From positions 1 through 64,000 of the forward strand of contig JACPIS010000024.1 of NCBI GenBank assembly GCA_016187925.1: a DNA stretch of 64,000 bases. Direction: 5' to 3'. Origin of the DNA: Opitutia bacterium (GTDB lineage Bacteria; Verrucomicrobiota; Verrucomicrobiia; Opitutales; Opitutaceae). Below are positions 1 to 7,401 of the stretch, piece by piece (position 1 is the stretch's first letter; every line of letters begins with the position of its first letter). Under the pieces are notes generated by a model. It was given only the letters and a program-made list of their open reading frames with translations. It searched no databases and was not told the DNA's origin. The translations under genes were made by a program, and so were the position numbers.

Positions 1-157
1 GATCTATCGGGAGCGCAATCACGTCGAACGACTCTTCCGCCGACTCAAGGGCTTCCGCCGCATCTTCACCCGCTACGACAAACTCGATGTAATTTTCCGC
101 TCTTTCGTCACCTTCGCTCTCATCTGGTTGGCGCTAGCGTAATGTTAACAGGCCCTA
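1..157 (+). mobile_element. right end of a truncated IS5-family insertion sequence
   Basis: The window opens inside a transposase reading frame that stops at 140-142. It is followed by GTTAACAGGCCC (144-155), which has the look of an IS terminal inverted repeat and would read GGGCCTGTTAAC from outside. The other end lies before the window, so the element cannot be checked for completeness. The IS sits just upstream of the arsenosugar region and could mark an island edge, which is inference. Confidence 0.6.
2..142 (+). CDS. IS5-family transposase, C-terminal fragment
   Basis: An open frame runs from the window edge to TAA at 140-142 and gives 46 residues. It contains the pattern ERNHVERLFRRLKGFRR followed by TRYDKL. 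This is the region around the catalytic glutamate of the DDE domain in IS5-family (IS427-like) transposases, where the conserved form is R-N-x-V-E-R-x-F-x-x-L-K and then T-R-Y-D-K. The C-terminal hydrophobic run FVTFALIWLALA is also typical of this group. Only the last part is visible, so activity cannot be judged. Confidence 0.8.
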   Translation: MYRERNHVERLFRRLKGFRRIFTRYDKLDVIFRSFVTFALIWLALA

Positions 158-222
158 GCGCGTCGCTTGCTTCACCATCCACGCACTACTCCTGCGGCTA
201 GTCTGCGTATTCCCTAAACACG

Positions 223-247
223 GGAATTTCACGCGCCCTTGCGCGTC
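223..247 (+). promoter_or_regulatory. candidate ECF sigma promoter before the AhpD-like gene
   Basis: GGAAT (223-227), 16 bases, then CGTC (244-247), followed by AAACC. The boxes and the spacing are identical to those before the ECF sigma gene (1117-1141) and before arsS (6383-6407). Here the leader to the ATG at 358 would be about 100 bases, unlike the other two sites, so this copy is the weakest of the three. Confidence 0.4.
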
Positions 248-357
248 AAACCCTCCCCTTCACTCCACATGCGCATCTTACTCCGTCCAGCGGGCGCTCC
301 GCGTCGATCCAATGACCGCGCGGCGCTCCGAGTTCTCTGAACCGCACTCGTGCCGCC

Positions 358-930
358 ATGATCTTGCCGGGGGAAATCGTATCTGAATCTGTGCGCCCGG
401 CTGGCGGAACGACGCTTACCGAGCGCCTGGCGGTGAGTGTGGAACTCGAGGCCTTGCGCCGGGAGCTCGGTTTTGTCCCGAATTTCTTCTCCGTGCTCTC
501 GCACTCGCCGCTGGCTTTTCTCGCGGTCCGCGAGATGCAGGCGCTGATGGACCGCCATGCGGTGCTGTCCCCCGCGGAGCGGCACCTCGTAATGCTCGCG
601 ATCAGCAGCGAGCACGCCTGTGAGTATTGCGCCAGGTACCATTACCTCATGTCGGCCTCGGTGGGAGGCGCGACGGAGGCAATCTGTGCGGTGCGCGACC
701 GCCTCGTTCCCACCGAGCCGCGGATTTGCGCGCTGGTTGAATTTTCCCGGGAAATCGTTCGTACAGGAGGAAAGGTGGACGAACATCGCCGCGCCGAGTT
801 CGTCGCCGCGGGCGGCTCACTGGCTGACGCTCTCGACATTCTCACGCTCGTCGCTTTCACGACGCTCACGAACTACACGAATCACATCGCGCGCACGCCG
901 GTTGATCCGGCATTCCGGGCAATGCGCTGA
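358..930 (+). CDS. AhpD-like / carboxymuconolactone decarboxylase family protein
   Basis: 190 residues. The AhpD/CMD signature E-H-A-C-E-Y-C-A-R-Y-H lies near residues 82-92: an acidic residue, a CxxC redox pair and a histidine, as in alkylhydroperoxidase-like proteins. In AhpD the two cysteines and the histidine carry out thiol peroxidase chemistry; the substrate of this paralogue is unknown. ATG 358 is the only plausible start, because the frame is closed by a stop at 313 and no other start codon lies between. The gene precedes an ECF sigma gene and carries a similar candidate promoter, so it may belong to the same oxidative or arsenic stress response (inference). Confidence 0.8.
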   Translation: MILPGEIVSESVRPAGGTTLTERLAVSVELEALRRELGFVPNFFSVLSHSPLAFLAVREMQALMDRHAVLSPAERHLVMLAISSEHACEYCARYHYLMSASVGGATEAICAVRDRLVPTEPRICALVEFSREIVRTGGKVDEHRRAEFVAAGGSLADALDILTLVAFTTLTNYTNHIARTPVDPAFRAMR

Positions 931-1031
931 TCCAGCACCGGAGCAAACGGTGGGCGCCGGTGGAGCGCTGGTGACCGCCCTGTTGTGGCGCGGAATAAAC
1001 CCAGCTTCGCCCCGTCCTAATTGAACAACCC

Positions 1032-1103
1032 ATGATTATCGCAACCGTCATACTCGCCGCACTCACCCTGCTGGTGGCCACCGAAGATTCCGGGGTGGGC
1101 TGA
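1032..1103 (+). CDS. possible 23-residue hydrophobic small protein
   Basis: ATG at 1032 opens a 23-codon frame ending in TGA at 1101-1103. The product begins MIIATVILAALTLLVA, a single membrane-spanning stretch followed by a short polar tail. It lies in the gap between the AhpD-like gene and the sigma factor gene. No clear ribosome binding site is seen and a short hydrophobic frame can arise by chance, so this is a candidate only. Confidence 0.25.
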   Translation: MIIATVILAALTLLVATEDSGVG

Positions 1104-1116
1104 CGCCACTTTGTCG

Positions 1117-1141
1117 GGAATAATTTACGCGCCGGCCCGTC
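1117..1141 (+). promoter_or_regulatory. candidate ECF autoregulatory promoter of the sigma/anti-sigma/arsM operon
   Basis: GGAATAA begins at 1117 and CGTC occupies 1138-1141, with 16 bases between GGAAT and CGTC. This matches the GGAAC/T plus CGTC architecture common to ECF sigma factors. The ATG of the sigma gene (1152) lies 10 bases after CGTC. Exactly the same boxes, spacing and distance to ATG are found before arsS (6383-6407). If transcription starts about 7 bases past the -10 box, the mRNA would be almost leaderless. Confidence 0.6.
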
Positions 1142-1151
1142 AAAACCGTCA

Positions 1152-1703
1152 ATGGACGCCTCTTTTTTCCAGCAATTGGTCGATACTTGGTATGATCCGC
1201 TCTACCGGTTCGCCCTCAGCCTGTCCCGCAACGGCGACGAGGCGCTGGATCTGACGCAGCAGACTTTTGCCCGCTGGGCGGAGAAGGGGCACTCCCTGCG
1301 CGATGCGAATAAGGCGAAGTCGTGGCTCTTCACGGTGCTCTACCGCGAGTTCCTCACCAACCGCCGGTCGCAACTCCGCGAGAGCCCGCCCGCCGACGAG
1401 GAGTTCTTCGACACCCTCGCGGCCGAGGATACTCCGCCGGTATGCTCCATCGACGGCCAGCAGGCGCTCGCCGCCCTGCGGGAGATCGATGAAGTCTTTC
1501 GCGCTCCGCTCGTCCTTTTCTATCTCGAAAACCACGCCTACCGGGAAATCGCCGAGATTCTCGACGTGCCGATCGGCACCGTCATGTCTCGCATCGCGCG
1601 GGGCAAGGAACAACTCCGCCGCAGGCTCCACAGCCACGAGGCCAGACAGCCGGCGAAAGTCGTTCCGATGCCGTCCTCCACGAAAGGAACGCACCATGGA
1701 TAA
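1152..1703 (+). CDS. ECF-type RNA polymerase sigma factor
   Basis: 183 residues, the usual size of an extracytoplasmic-function sigma factor. Region 2 is visible at about residues 10-75 (YRFALSLSRNGDEALDLTQQ, then WLFTVLYREFLTNRR). Region 4 lies at about 120-165 (LVLFYLENHAYREIAEIL, then IGTVMSRIARGKEQLRRRL), a helix-turn-helix for the -35 box. No C-terminal extension is present, so it is not of the ECF41 type despite the neighbouring CMD-family gene. It overlaps the anti-sigma gene by 8 bases, and that gene ends 15 bases before arsM, so the three are probably co-transcribed. The ECF-like promoter in front suggests positive autoregulation. Confidence 0.92.
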   Translation: MDASFFQQLVDTWYDPLYRFALSLSRNGDEALDLTQQTFARWAEKGHSLRDANKAKSWLFTVLYREFLTNRRSQLRESPPADEEFFDTLAAEDTPPVCSIDGQQALAALREIDEVFRAPLVLFYLENHAYREIAEILDVPIGTVMSRIARGKEQLRRRLHSHEARQPAKVVPMPSSTKGTHHG

Positions 1704-2451
1704 CAAACACGCCCAAATCATTCTCAGTGTCTACCGTCCCCACGGACAGGACGCGAAAGACCCTTTTTTCGCCGAGGCTCTGCGCCAGGCGGATCGCGAT
1801 CCGTCGGTGAACACCTGGTTCAAGCACCAGCAACGCTTCGACGCCGACTTCGCCGCCACCCTCGGCTCGATCGCCGCCCCCTCCGACGCGAAGGCGATGA
1901 TCAAGGCCACGATGGGCGCCTCCGCCGGCCGGCGCCGCACCTGGTGGCCGCTCGCTCTCGCCGCCAGTGTGGCGCTCCTCCTCGGCGCCACCTTGGCCGT
2001 CCAGCAACTCCGCCGCCCGTCCGGCCTGCCGTTGCCGGAGAATGCGACGCTCGAGCAGCTCGCCACCAACCTGGCCGAACACCACGCGACGATCGGGCTC
2101 ATGTCGGGCGACATGGCGCGCATCCAGCAATGGCTCATCGACCGCCGCGGTCCGCAACCCGACGTCCTGCCTCAGGGTCTCGCCGGGATGAAGATTTTCG
2201 GTTGCGAGACGTGGGATACCACGCGCGGCAAGGTTTCGCTGCTCTGCTTCATGGGCGACGGCGCGAAGACGGTGCACCTCTACGTGTTCGAGAACGCCGA
2301 CGCATTTCCGAATCTTCCGAACAGTGACCGCCCCCGCTTCGAGAAACAAGGAAAGTGGTCGCTCGCGCTATGGCAGCACAATGGCCGCGCCTACGTCCTC
2401 GGTGCGCCGAGCGACAGCGGCTACTCCGTTGAACTTCTGTCCAAATCCTGA
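1696..2451 (+). CDS. membrane-anchored anti-sigma factor (putative)
   Basis: 251 residues. The ATG at 1696 lies inside the last codons of the sigma gene. An N-terminal cytoplasmic part (1-82) is followed by one transmembrane helix (about 84-103, WWPLALAASVALLLGATLAV) and a periplasmic C-terminal domain of about 145 residues with two cysteines. This topology and the overlap with the ECF gene identify it as the cognate anti-sigma factor. No zinc-binding HxxxCxxC (ZAS) motif is visible, so the sigma-binding part is of an unrecognised type. The periplasmic domain is the likely signal receiver; the signal is unknown. Confidence 0.7.
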   Translation: MDNKHAQIILSVYRPHGQDAKDPFFAEALRQADRDPSVNTWFKHQQRFDADFAATLGSIAAPSDAKAMIKATMGASAGRRRTWWPLALAASVALLLGATLAVQQLRRPSGLPLPENATLEQLATNLAEHHATIGLMSGDMARIQQWLIDRRGPQPDVLPQGLAGMKIFGCETWDTTRGKVSLLCFMGDGAKTVHLYVFENADAFPNLPNSDRPRFEKQGKWSLALWQHNGRAYVLGAPSDSGYSVELLSKS

Positions 2452-2466
2452 GCCAACCTTCCTCGT

Positions 2467-3627
2467 ATGCAGGTAGAATCCGCCGTCCGCGAGCGCTACA
2501 GTGGCGCCGCCCGTCAAGCCGAGGCCGCCCTGTGCTGCCCCGTCAACTACGACCCGCAATACCTCAAGGTCATCCCGGCCGAGGTCATCGAGCGCGACTA
2601 CGGTTGCGGCGATCCGTCGCGCTGGGTGCAGGAGGGCGACACCGTCCTCGATCTCGGCTCGGGCACGGGGAAGATTTGTTTCATCGCCGCGCAGGTGGTC
2701 GGGCCCAGGGGCCGCGTCATCGGGGTGGATATGACCGACGACATGCTCGGGGTCGCCCGCCGCAATACGCCCGTCGTCGCCGGGCGCATCGGCTACGCCA
2801 ACGTCGAATTCCGCAAGGGCCGCATCCAGGACCTCGCGCTCGACCTGGAGCGGCTTGATGCCGAACTCCGCCTCGCCCCCGCGGCCGACGCCAACGGCTG
2901 GCTCGCCGCGGAGACGGCCGCCGCCCGCTTGCGCCGTGAGCACCCGCTCGTGCCCGACGGGAGCATCGACGTCGTCGTGTCCAATTGCGTGCTCAACCTC
3001 GTCGAGCCGCACCTCAAGGCGCAGATGTTCGCCGAGCTGTTCCGCGTGCTGCGCCCCGGTGGACGCGCCGTCATCTCCGACATCGTGAGCGACGAGGCCG
3101 TGCCCGACGCCCTGCAACGCGACCCGGAACTGTGGAGCGGCTGCATCTCGGGCGCGTTCACCGAGCGCGAGTTTCTCGGCGCCTTCGAGCAGGCCGGCTT
3201 CCACGGCATCGAACTCGTCAAATACGACTCCGCGCCGTGGCGCACCGTCCAAGGAATCGAGTTCCGCTCCGTCACGGTGCGCGCCTACAAGGGCAAGCAG
3301 GGCGCCTGCCGCGAACGCCTCCAGGCCGTCATCTACAAGGGGCCGGGCAAGGAGTTCCTCGACGACGACGGCCACCGTTTCCGGCGCGGAGTGCGCGAGG
3401 CCGTCTGCGAAAAAACTTTCGAACTCATCCGAGCCGGCCACTACGGCCCGGGTTTCGAGCTGATCGAGCCGCGCGTCGCCGTGCCGGCGGGCACGGCCAA
3501 ATCCTACGCCTCGTGCGGTCAGCGCGTGCGTGATCCGCGCGAGACCAAGGGCCGGGATTATACCGCGACCACCGACGCCTCCGCCTGCTGCGTCCCGACC
3601 GACACCACCGCCTCCGTCGGCTGCTGA
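2467..3627 (+). CDS. arsM: arsenite methyltransferase ArsM, arsenosugar-type
   Basis: 386 residues. A class I SAM methyltransferase fold with motif I VLDLGSGTGK at 60-69 and an acidic GVDMTDDM loop at 86-93. Cysteines sit where ArsM enzymes bind As(III): C23/C24 (ALCCPVNY), C174 (SNCVLNL) and C226 (SGCISGAF). The C-terminal domain (about 275-386) ends in a cysteine-rich tail with C350, C374, C375 and C386. Known ArsM enzymes methylate arsenite stepwise with SAM; in arsenosugar clusters the dimethyl product feeds ArsS. The gene follows the sigma/anti-sigma pair by 15 bases, and its stop codon overlaps the start of the PiT transporter gene by one base. Substrate assignment rests on the motifs and on the nearby arsS. 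Confidence 0.85.
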   Translation: MQVESAVRERYSGAARQAEAALCCPVNYDPQYLKVIPAEVIERDYGCGDPSRWVQEGDTVLDLGSGTGKICFIAAQVVGPRGRVIGVDMTDDMLGVARRNTPVVAGRIGYANVEFRKGRIQDLALDLERLDAELRLAPAADANGWLAAETAAARLRREHPLVPDGSIDVVVSNCVLNLVEPHLKAQMFAELFRVLRPGGRAVISDIVSDEAVPDALQRDPELWSGCISGAFTEREFLGAFEQAGFHGIELVKYDSAPWRTVQGIEFRSVTVRAYKGKQGACRERLQAVIYKGPGKEFLDDDGHRFRRGVREAVCEKTFELIRAGHYGPGFELIEPRVAVPAGTAKSYASCGQRVRDPRETKGRDYTATTDASACCVPTDTTASVGC

Positions 3628-4730
3628 TGTTCGCCGCGCTTATCATCCTCGCGACGCTGGCCGTCGGATACTTCAACGGCGCCAACGATGTCTCCAAATC
3701 GATCGCGACCCTGGTCGGCAGCGGAGTCACCCGTTACCGCACGGCGGTGCTGTGGGGCGGCGTCTGGACTTTTGTTGGAGCAGAAACAGCAGCGTGGGCG
3801 TCCCGGGGGTTGGTCGCGGCGTTCAGCGGCAAGGGGGTCCTTGCTGCCCAGGCAGCGGGTGAACCGCTGTTGCTCGCGACCGCCCTTGGGGCGCTTGGGT
3901 GGATCTGGCTCGCCACGCGCGGCGGATTGCCGGTCTCGACCACGCACGCCCTGACCGGAGCGTTGGTCGGCGCCGGCGTGGCCGCGTTCGGCTGGTCCGG
4001 GATCAATGGTGGCTTCCTGCTGGCCAAATTTGCGCTCCCCCTCGTGGTCGGCCCCGTGCTGGCCACGGCCCTCGTGTGGGTCGCCTTTCCCTTGCTCCAC
4101 CGCACCCTCGTGCGCTGGCAGGGCTACTGTGTCTGTGTGCAGAAGCCGCAGCTCGTCGCCTGTGGCGAGGGAGTGGCCTGCGTCAGCCCGGCGCCGCCGG
4201 CGCTGGTGACAGGCGCGAGCGAGGACTGCGGGCGCACCCCGGCGATCGTCGCCAATCTGACCCTCGCCGACGGGCTCCATTGGCTGTCCGCGGGCGCCAC
4301 GGCTTTCGCGCGCGGATTGAACGATGCGCCCAAGGTGCTCGGCCTCGGGATCGCCGCGGCGATGCTCCTGTCGATCCCGATTCCGGTGGCATTCACCGCC
4401 GTCGCCGCAGCCATGACCGCCGGCAGCCTGTTGCGCGGCCTCCGGGTGACGGAGACGCTGGCGCAAAAGGTCACGCGGATGGATCCGCTGGAGGGTCTGA
4501 CGGCCAACCTGGTGACGGCGGGCCTCGTGGTCTTCGCCTCGCACCTGGCTTTGCCGGTCTCCACCACCCACGTCAGCACCGGCGCGATCATCGGCCTGGG
4601 GCTGAAGCAGGACGCACGGCGCATCCAGTGGAAGACGGTGCGCGAGCTGGGGCTCGCGTGGATTCTCACCCTGCCGTTCGCCGCGCTGGTCGCCGCGCTG
4701 AGCTACTGGCTCCTGCGGCAGGCGGCCTGA
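3627..4730 (+). CDS. PiT-family inorganic phosphate (probably also arsenate) transporter
   Basis: 367 residues, mostly hydrophobic. It carries the two internally repeated PiT signatures: GYFNGANDVSKSIATLVGS at the N-terminus and ARGLNDAPKVLGLGIAAAM in the second half. Each is paired with an LPVSTTH motif (GLPVSTTHALTG and ALPVSTTHVSTG). PiT carriers take up phosphate with H+ or Na+ and do not exclude arsenate well. The start overlaps the arsM stop (TGATG), so the two are translationally coupled. In this context the carrier may bring arsenate in, or rescue phosphate uptake, as part of arsenosugar synthesis (inference). A central cysteine-rich loop (about 168-200, with VCVQKPQLVACGEGVACVS) is unusual and might sense or bind As(III). 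Confidence 0.9.
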   Translation: MFAALIILATLAVGYFNGANDVSKSIATLVGSGVTRYRTAVLWGGVWTFVGAETAAWASRGLVAAFSGKGVLAAQAAGEPLLLATALGALGWIWLATRGGLPVSTTHALTGALVGAGVAAFGWSGINGGFLLAKFALPLVVGPVLATALVWVAFPLLHRTLVRWQGYCVCVQKPQLVACGEGVACVSPAPPALVTGASEDCGRTPAIVANLTLADGLHWLSAGATAFARGLNDAPKVLGLGIAAAMLLSIPIPVAFTAVAAAMTAGSLLRGLRVTETLAQKVTRMDPLEGLTANLVTAGLVVFASHLALPVSTTHVSTGAIIGLGLKQDARRIQWKTVRELGLAWILTLPFAALVAALSYWLLRQAA

Positions 4731-5700
4731 GGCGCGCCGCCGTTCCCGGCTTCGGATCCAGCCAGGGTGAGTTGCGAAAGGCTCCGGGGGCCATGCCGAA
4801 GAGCCGCTTGAAAGCCTTGCTGAGCGAGAATTCCGACTGGTAGCCCACCAAATCGGCAATCTGCGCGACCGACAGGGATGACTCGCGCAGCAGCCCGCGC
4901 GCTTTGAGCATGCGCCAGCGCGCGAGGTAAAGCATCGGACTGGTGCCGACCAGAACCTTGAATCGCTCCGTAAAGACGGAGCGCGAGACCCCGGCCTCCC
5001 GCGACAGCTCCTCCAGAGTCCAGTCGCGGGTGATCACGGTGTGCATCAAATTCAAGGCGCGGCCGATGCTCCGGTCCTGGATGGCGGCCAGAAAACTGCG
5101 CGATTCCATCGGGTCCAGTTGGGCGACGAAGCCCAGCAGGGATTGAATCAGCAACGCCTCCGCCAAGCGGTCGACGACCGCTGCGGCGCCGGGCCGGTTG
5201 GCGGAGGATTCGGCGGCCGCCAGCTCACCGGCAGTGGCGAGCCAGCGCGCGCCGGCCGAGGCGGATCCCCTGACGTGCACGATCGGGGGCAGGGTCTCGA
5301 AAAGCGGGTGGGGGCACTGCCTGTCGTAGGCGAAGTGTCCGCACACGAGCCGGGTCGTCACCGCGCCCCCGCCGCCGAATTCCGGGGTCGCTTCGGGGTG
5401 TTCCTTGTCAGCGGGCTGACCCAGCAACCGGCGGGCCGGCACGGGAGTGGCATCGGGCGCATGCAGCAGGGCGTGGGGGCTTCCGTGCGGAAAAACCACC
5501 ACGTCGCCCATTTCGAGCAAGGTGCACGTCTGCGTGCCGGCCGGGCCGTGGCGCAGCCAACATTGCCCGGCGGCCACAATGTGGAAGTTGGCGAATTCCC
5601 CGCCTTGGATATCCAGCCCCCAGGGCTCCCGGAAATCGGCGCGAAAGTAGACCGTGCCGTGCAGATGTTGCGCGCGGAGGACTTCGGACAGGATATCCAT
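4666..5700 (-). CDS. AraC-family regulator with N-terminal cupin domain
   Basis: 344 residues. Residues 1-190 form a cupin_6-like ligand-binding domain (ILSEVLRAQHLHGTVYFRADF, then GDVVVFPHGSPH). Two helix-turn-helix repeats follow at about 215-310 (WTLEELSREAGVSRSVFTERF and LSVAQIADLVGYQSEFSLSKAF), the AraC signature. Its 3' end overlaps the convergent PiT gene by 65 bases. It lies 18 bases downstream of the YHS gene on the same strand and is probably co-transcribed with it. It may control the YHS gene or the arsenosugar genes; no operator was identified. Confidence 0.9.
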   Translation of the reverse strand: MDILSEVLRAQHLHGTVYFRADFREPWGLDIQGGEFANFHIVAAGQCWLRHGPAGTQTCTLLEMGDVVVFPHGSPHALLHAPDATPVPARRLLGQPADKEHPEATPEFGGGGAVTTRLVCGHFAYDRQCPHPLFETLPPIVHVRGSASAGARWLATAGELAAAESSANRPGAAAVVDRLAEALLIQSLLGFVAQLDPMESRSFLAAIQDRSIGRALNLMHTVITRDWTLEELSREAGVSRSVFTERFKVLVGTSPMLYLARWRMLKARGLLRESSLSVAQIADLVGYQSEFSLSKAFKRLFGMAPGAFRNSPWLDPKPGTAARLRPPAAGASSSARRPARRTAG

Positions 5701-5718
5701 GGCAAGGAGTGGGCTGGT

Positions 5719-6195
5719 CTATCGTTGCGCCGGCGCCCAGTTGGCTTCGGCCCGGGAGAGGAACTCGCGCTCGTTCTCGTTCCACGGCACGATGGTGTTG
5801 AACCGTTTGCCCTCATAGAGGTCGTCGAAGAACAGGTAGAGTGCGCCGTCGCGCAGTTTGAAGGTGCGCGGGTTGGCTTTGACGGTCGTCTTGCCGTTGG
5901 CCACGGCGAAGGCGCAGAAGCCTCCGAACTTCGGCAGATAACGGGCGGGGGCGGCCTTGAAGGCGTCCAGATGCCCCTGTGTCGCGAAGTGGAAGATCGC
6001 TCCTTCGTGGCGGGTGGAGAAACGCAGATCGCCCACGGTCGCCTCATGCGCGGTGAAGTAGGCGACGACATCGTAGCCGCCGAGAAACACGCCGTGGTCG
6101 TCCACGTTCAAGGTGGCGGCCTTGCCCGGGGTGACCAGGGATAGGAGTAGGGTGGAGAAGATGGCCCAAGGGAACATTTTGACCGGAAGGTGCAT
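5719..6195 (-). CDS. secreted YHS-domain protein
   Basis: 158 residues with a signal peptide (about 1-26, hydrophobic FPWAIFSTLLLSLVTPGKAA). A YHS-type core follows: VFLGGYDVVAYFT, then GAIFHFATQGHLDAFKAAPARYLPKFGGFCAFAVANG. YHS domains are small, often metal-associated modules found in exported proteins and heavy-metal enzymes. The only cysteine in the core is in GGFCAFA. The gene is divergent from arsS across 222 bases and leads the small operon with the AraC gene. A role in handling a metal or arsenic species in the periplasm is possible but not shown. Confidence 0.8.
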   Translation of the reverse strand: MHLPVKMFPWAIFSTLLLSLVTPGKAATLNVDDHGVFLGGYDVVAYFTAHEATVGDLRFSTRHEGAIFHFATQGHLDAFKAAPARYLPKFGGFCAFAVANGKTTVKANPRTFKLRDGALYLFFDDLYEGKRFNTIVPWNENEREFLSRAEANWAPAQR

Positions 6196-6382
6196 GGTAG
6201 ACTGTGTAGAAATGCCAGTGAATCAAGGAGCGGCAGACGTTTCTGGCCCCGCCTGCCGCCTGTCCCGCATTGGCGGGGCATGTCTGGATCCTAGCACCGG
6301 CGCCCCGGCAGGAACATCGGCGCGGCGCCGGATTCCATGTCCGATCCGCCGCACTTTCTGCCCGCCCAAGGCAAGAGTGGCA

Positions 6383-6407
6383 GGAATAAATCAGCGGATC
6401 GTCCGTC
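6383..6407 (+). promoter_or_regulatory. candidate ECF promoter of the arsS operon
   Basis: GGAATAA begins at 6383 and CGTC lies at 6404-6407, with 16 bases between GGAAT and CGTC. The arsS ATG (6418) is 10 bases beyond. This is the same geometry as the promoter of the ECF sigma gene (1117-1141), base for base in box sequence, spacer length and distance to the start codon. Upstream at 6245-6278 is a GC-rich hairpin (GCCCCGCC paired with GGCGGGGC) that could separate the divergent transcription units. Confidence 0.6.
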
Positions 6408-6417
6408 AGAATGACAG

Positions 6418-7401
6418 ATGCGCACCTCTTTTGATGCCCACCTCCACAAGCACGGCACGCCGCTGCACCGCGCCGCGCCTCGCGTCCTTCAGATCAACGT
6501 CGGCAAGCTCTGCAACCTGACCTGCGTCCACTGCCATGTGAACGCCGGCCCCGGGCGCAAGGAGGTCGTCACCCGGGACACCTTGGATCGGATCCTCGCC
6601 TGGCAGGAGCGGGCCCGGCTGCCGATCGTCGACCTGACCGGCGGCGCACCGGAGATGATTCCCGACTTCCGCTACCTCGTGCAGCGCCTGCGCGCGATGC
6701 CGTGGGTCGAGAAGATCATCGACCGCTGCAATCTCACGATCCTGCTCGAGCCGGGTTACGAGGGCGTGGCGGAGTTTCTCGCCGCGCACCGCATCGAGAT
6801 CGTCGCGTCGATGCCGTGCTATTCGCCGGAAAACGTGAACGCCCAGCGCGGCGACGGCGTGTTCGACGCCAGCATCACGGCGCTCCAGCGGCTGAACTCG
6901 CTTGGCTACGGCATCGACCCCGTATTGCCGCTGCATCTGGTCTTCAACCCCAACGGCGCGCGGCTGCCCGGGGCGCAGGCCGGGCTCGAGGCCGACTACA
7001 AGCGCGAGTTGCGCACCCACTTCGGCATCGAGTTCAACTCCCTCTACACCATCACCAACCTGCCGGTCTCCCGCTTCGCCGCCTGGCTCCGGCACAACGG
7101 CAAATACGAGGAGTATCTGAACCTGCTCATCGAGTCCTTCAACCCGGCGACCGTCGCCGGCCTGATGTGCCGCGACACGATCAACGTGAGCTGGCAGGGC
7201 GAAGTCTTCGACTGCGACTTCAACCAGATGCTGAAACTGCCGCTGGGCGGCCACGCCGCGCGCCACCTTTGGGATCTGGCCCCGTCCGCGCTCGAGCGCG
7301 CGCCCGTCGCCACCGGGCCGCACTGCTTCGGCTGCACGGCCGGCGCCGGGTCGAGCTGCGGCGGCGCCATCGAGCATCCCGCGGAGTCTGCACTGGCATG
7401 A
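6418..7401 (+). CDS. arsS: arsenosugar biosynthesis radical SAM protein ArsS
   Basis: 327 residues. The radical SAM CxxxCxxC cluster is C32-x3-C36-x2-C39 in QINVGKLCNLTCVHCHVNAG, a very characteristic start for the ArsS family (radical SAM plus DUF3641, TIGR04167). The C-terminal half is cysteine-rich (MCRDTINVSWQGEVFDCDF; CFGCTAGAGSSCGG), as expected for auxiliary cluster binding. In characterised systems ArsS moves a 5'-deoxyadenosyl group onto dimethylarsenite, forming the C-As bond of the arsenosugar precursor. It is the first gene of an operon: its TGA overlaps the ATG of the DUF547 gene by 4 bases. ATG 6418 is chosen because it is in frame and fits the promoter spacing. Confidence 0.9.
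   Translation: MRTSFDAHLHKHGTPLHRAAPRVLQINVGKLCNLTCVHCHVNAGPGRKEVVTRDTLDRILAWQERARLPIVDLTGGAPEMIPDFRYLVQRLRAMPWVEKIIDRCNLTILLEPGYEGVAEFLAAHRIEIVASMPCYSPENVNAQRGDGVFDASITALQRLNSLGYGIDPVLPLHLVFNPNGARLPGAQAGLEADYKRELRTHFGIEFNSLYTITNLPVSRFAAWLRHNGKYEEYLNLLIESFNPATVAGLMCRDTINVSWQGEVFDCDFNQMLKLPLGGHAARHLWDLAPSALERAPVATGPHCFGCTAGAGSSCGGAIEHPAESALA

Noticed and set aside
229-786. Minus-strand frame opposite the AhpD-like gene
   Set aside because: Arg/His-rich shadow frame; the plus strand carries the CxxC-containing family signature.
1152-1703. ECF41-type sigma factor because of the neighbouring CMD-family gene
   Set aside because: The protein lacks the SnoaL-like C-terminal extension of ECF41 and has a membrane anti-sigma partner.
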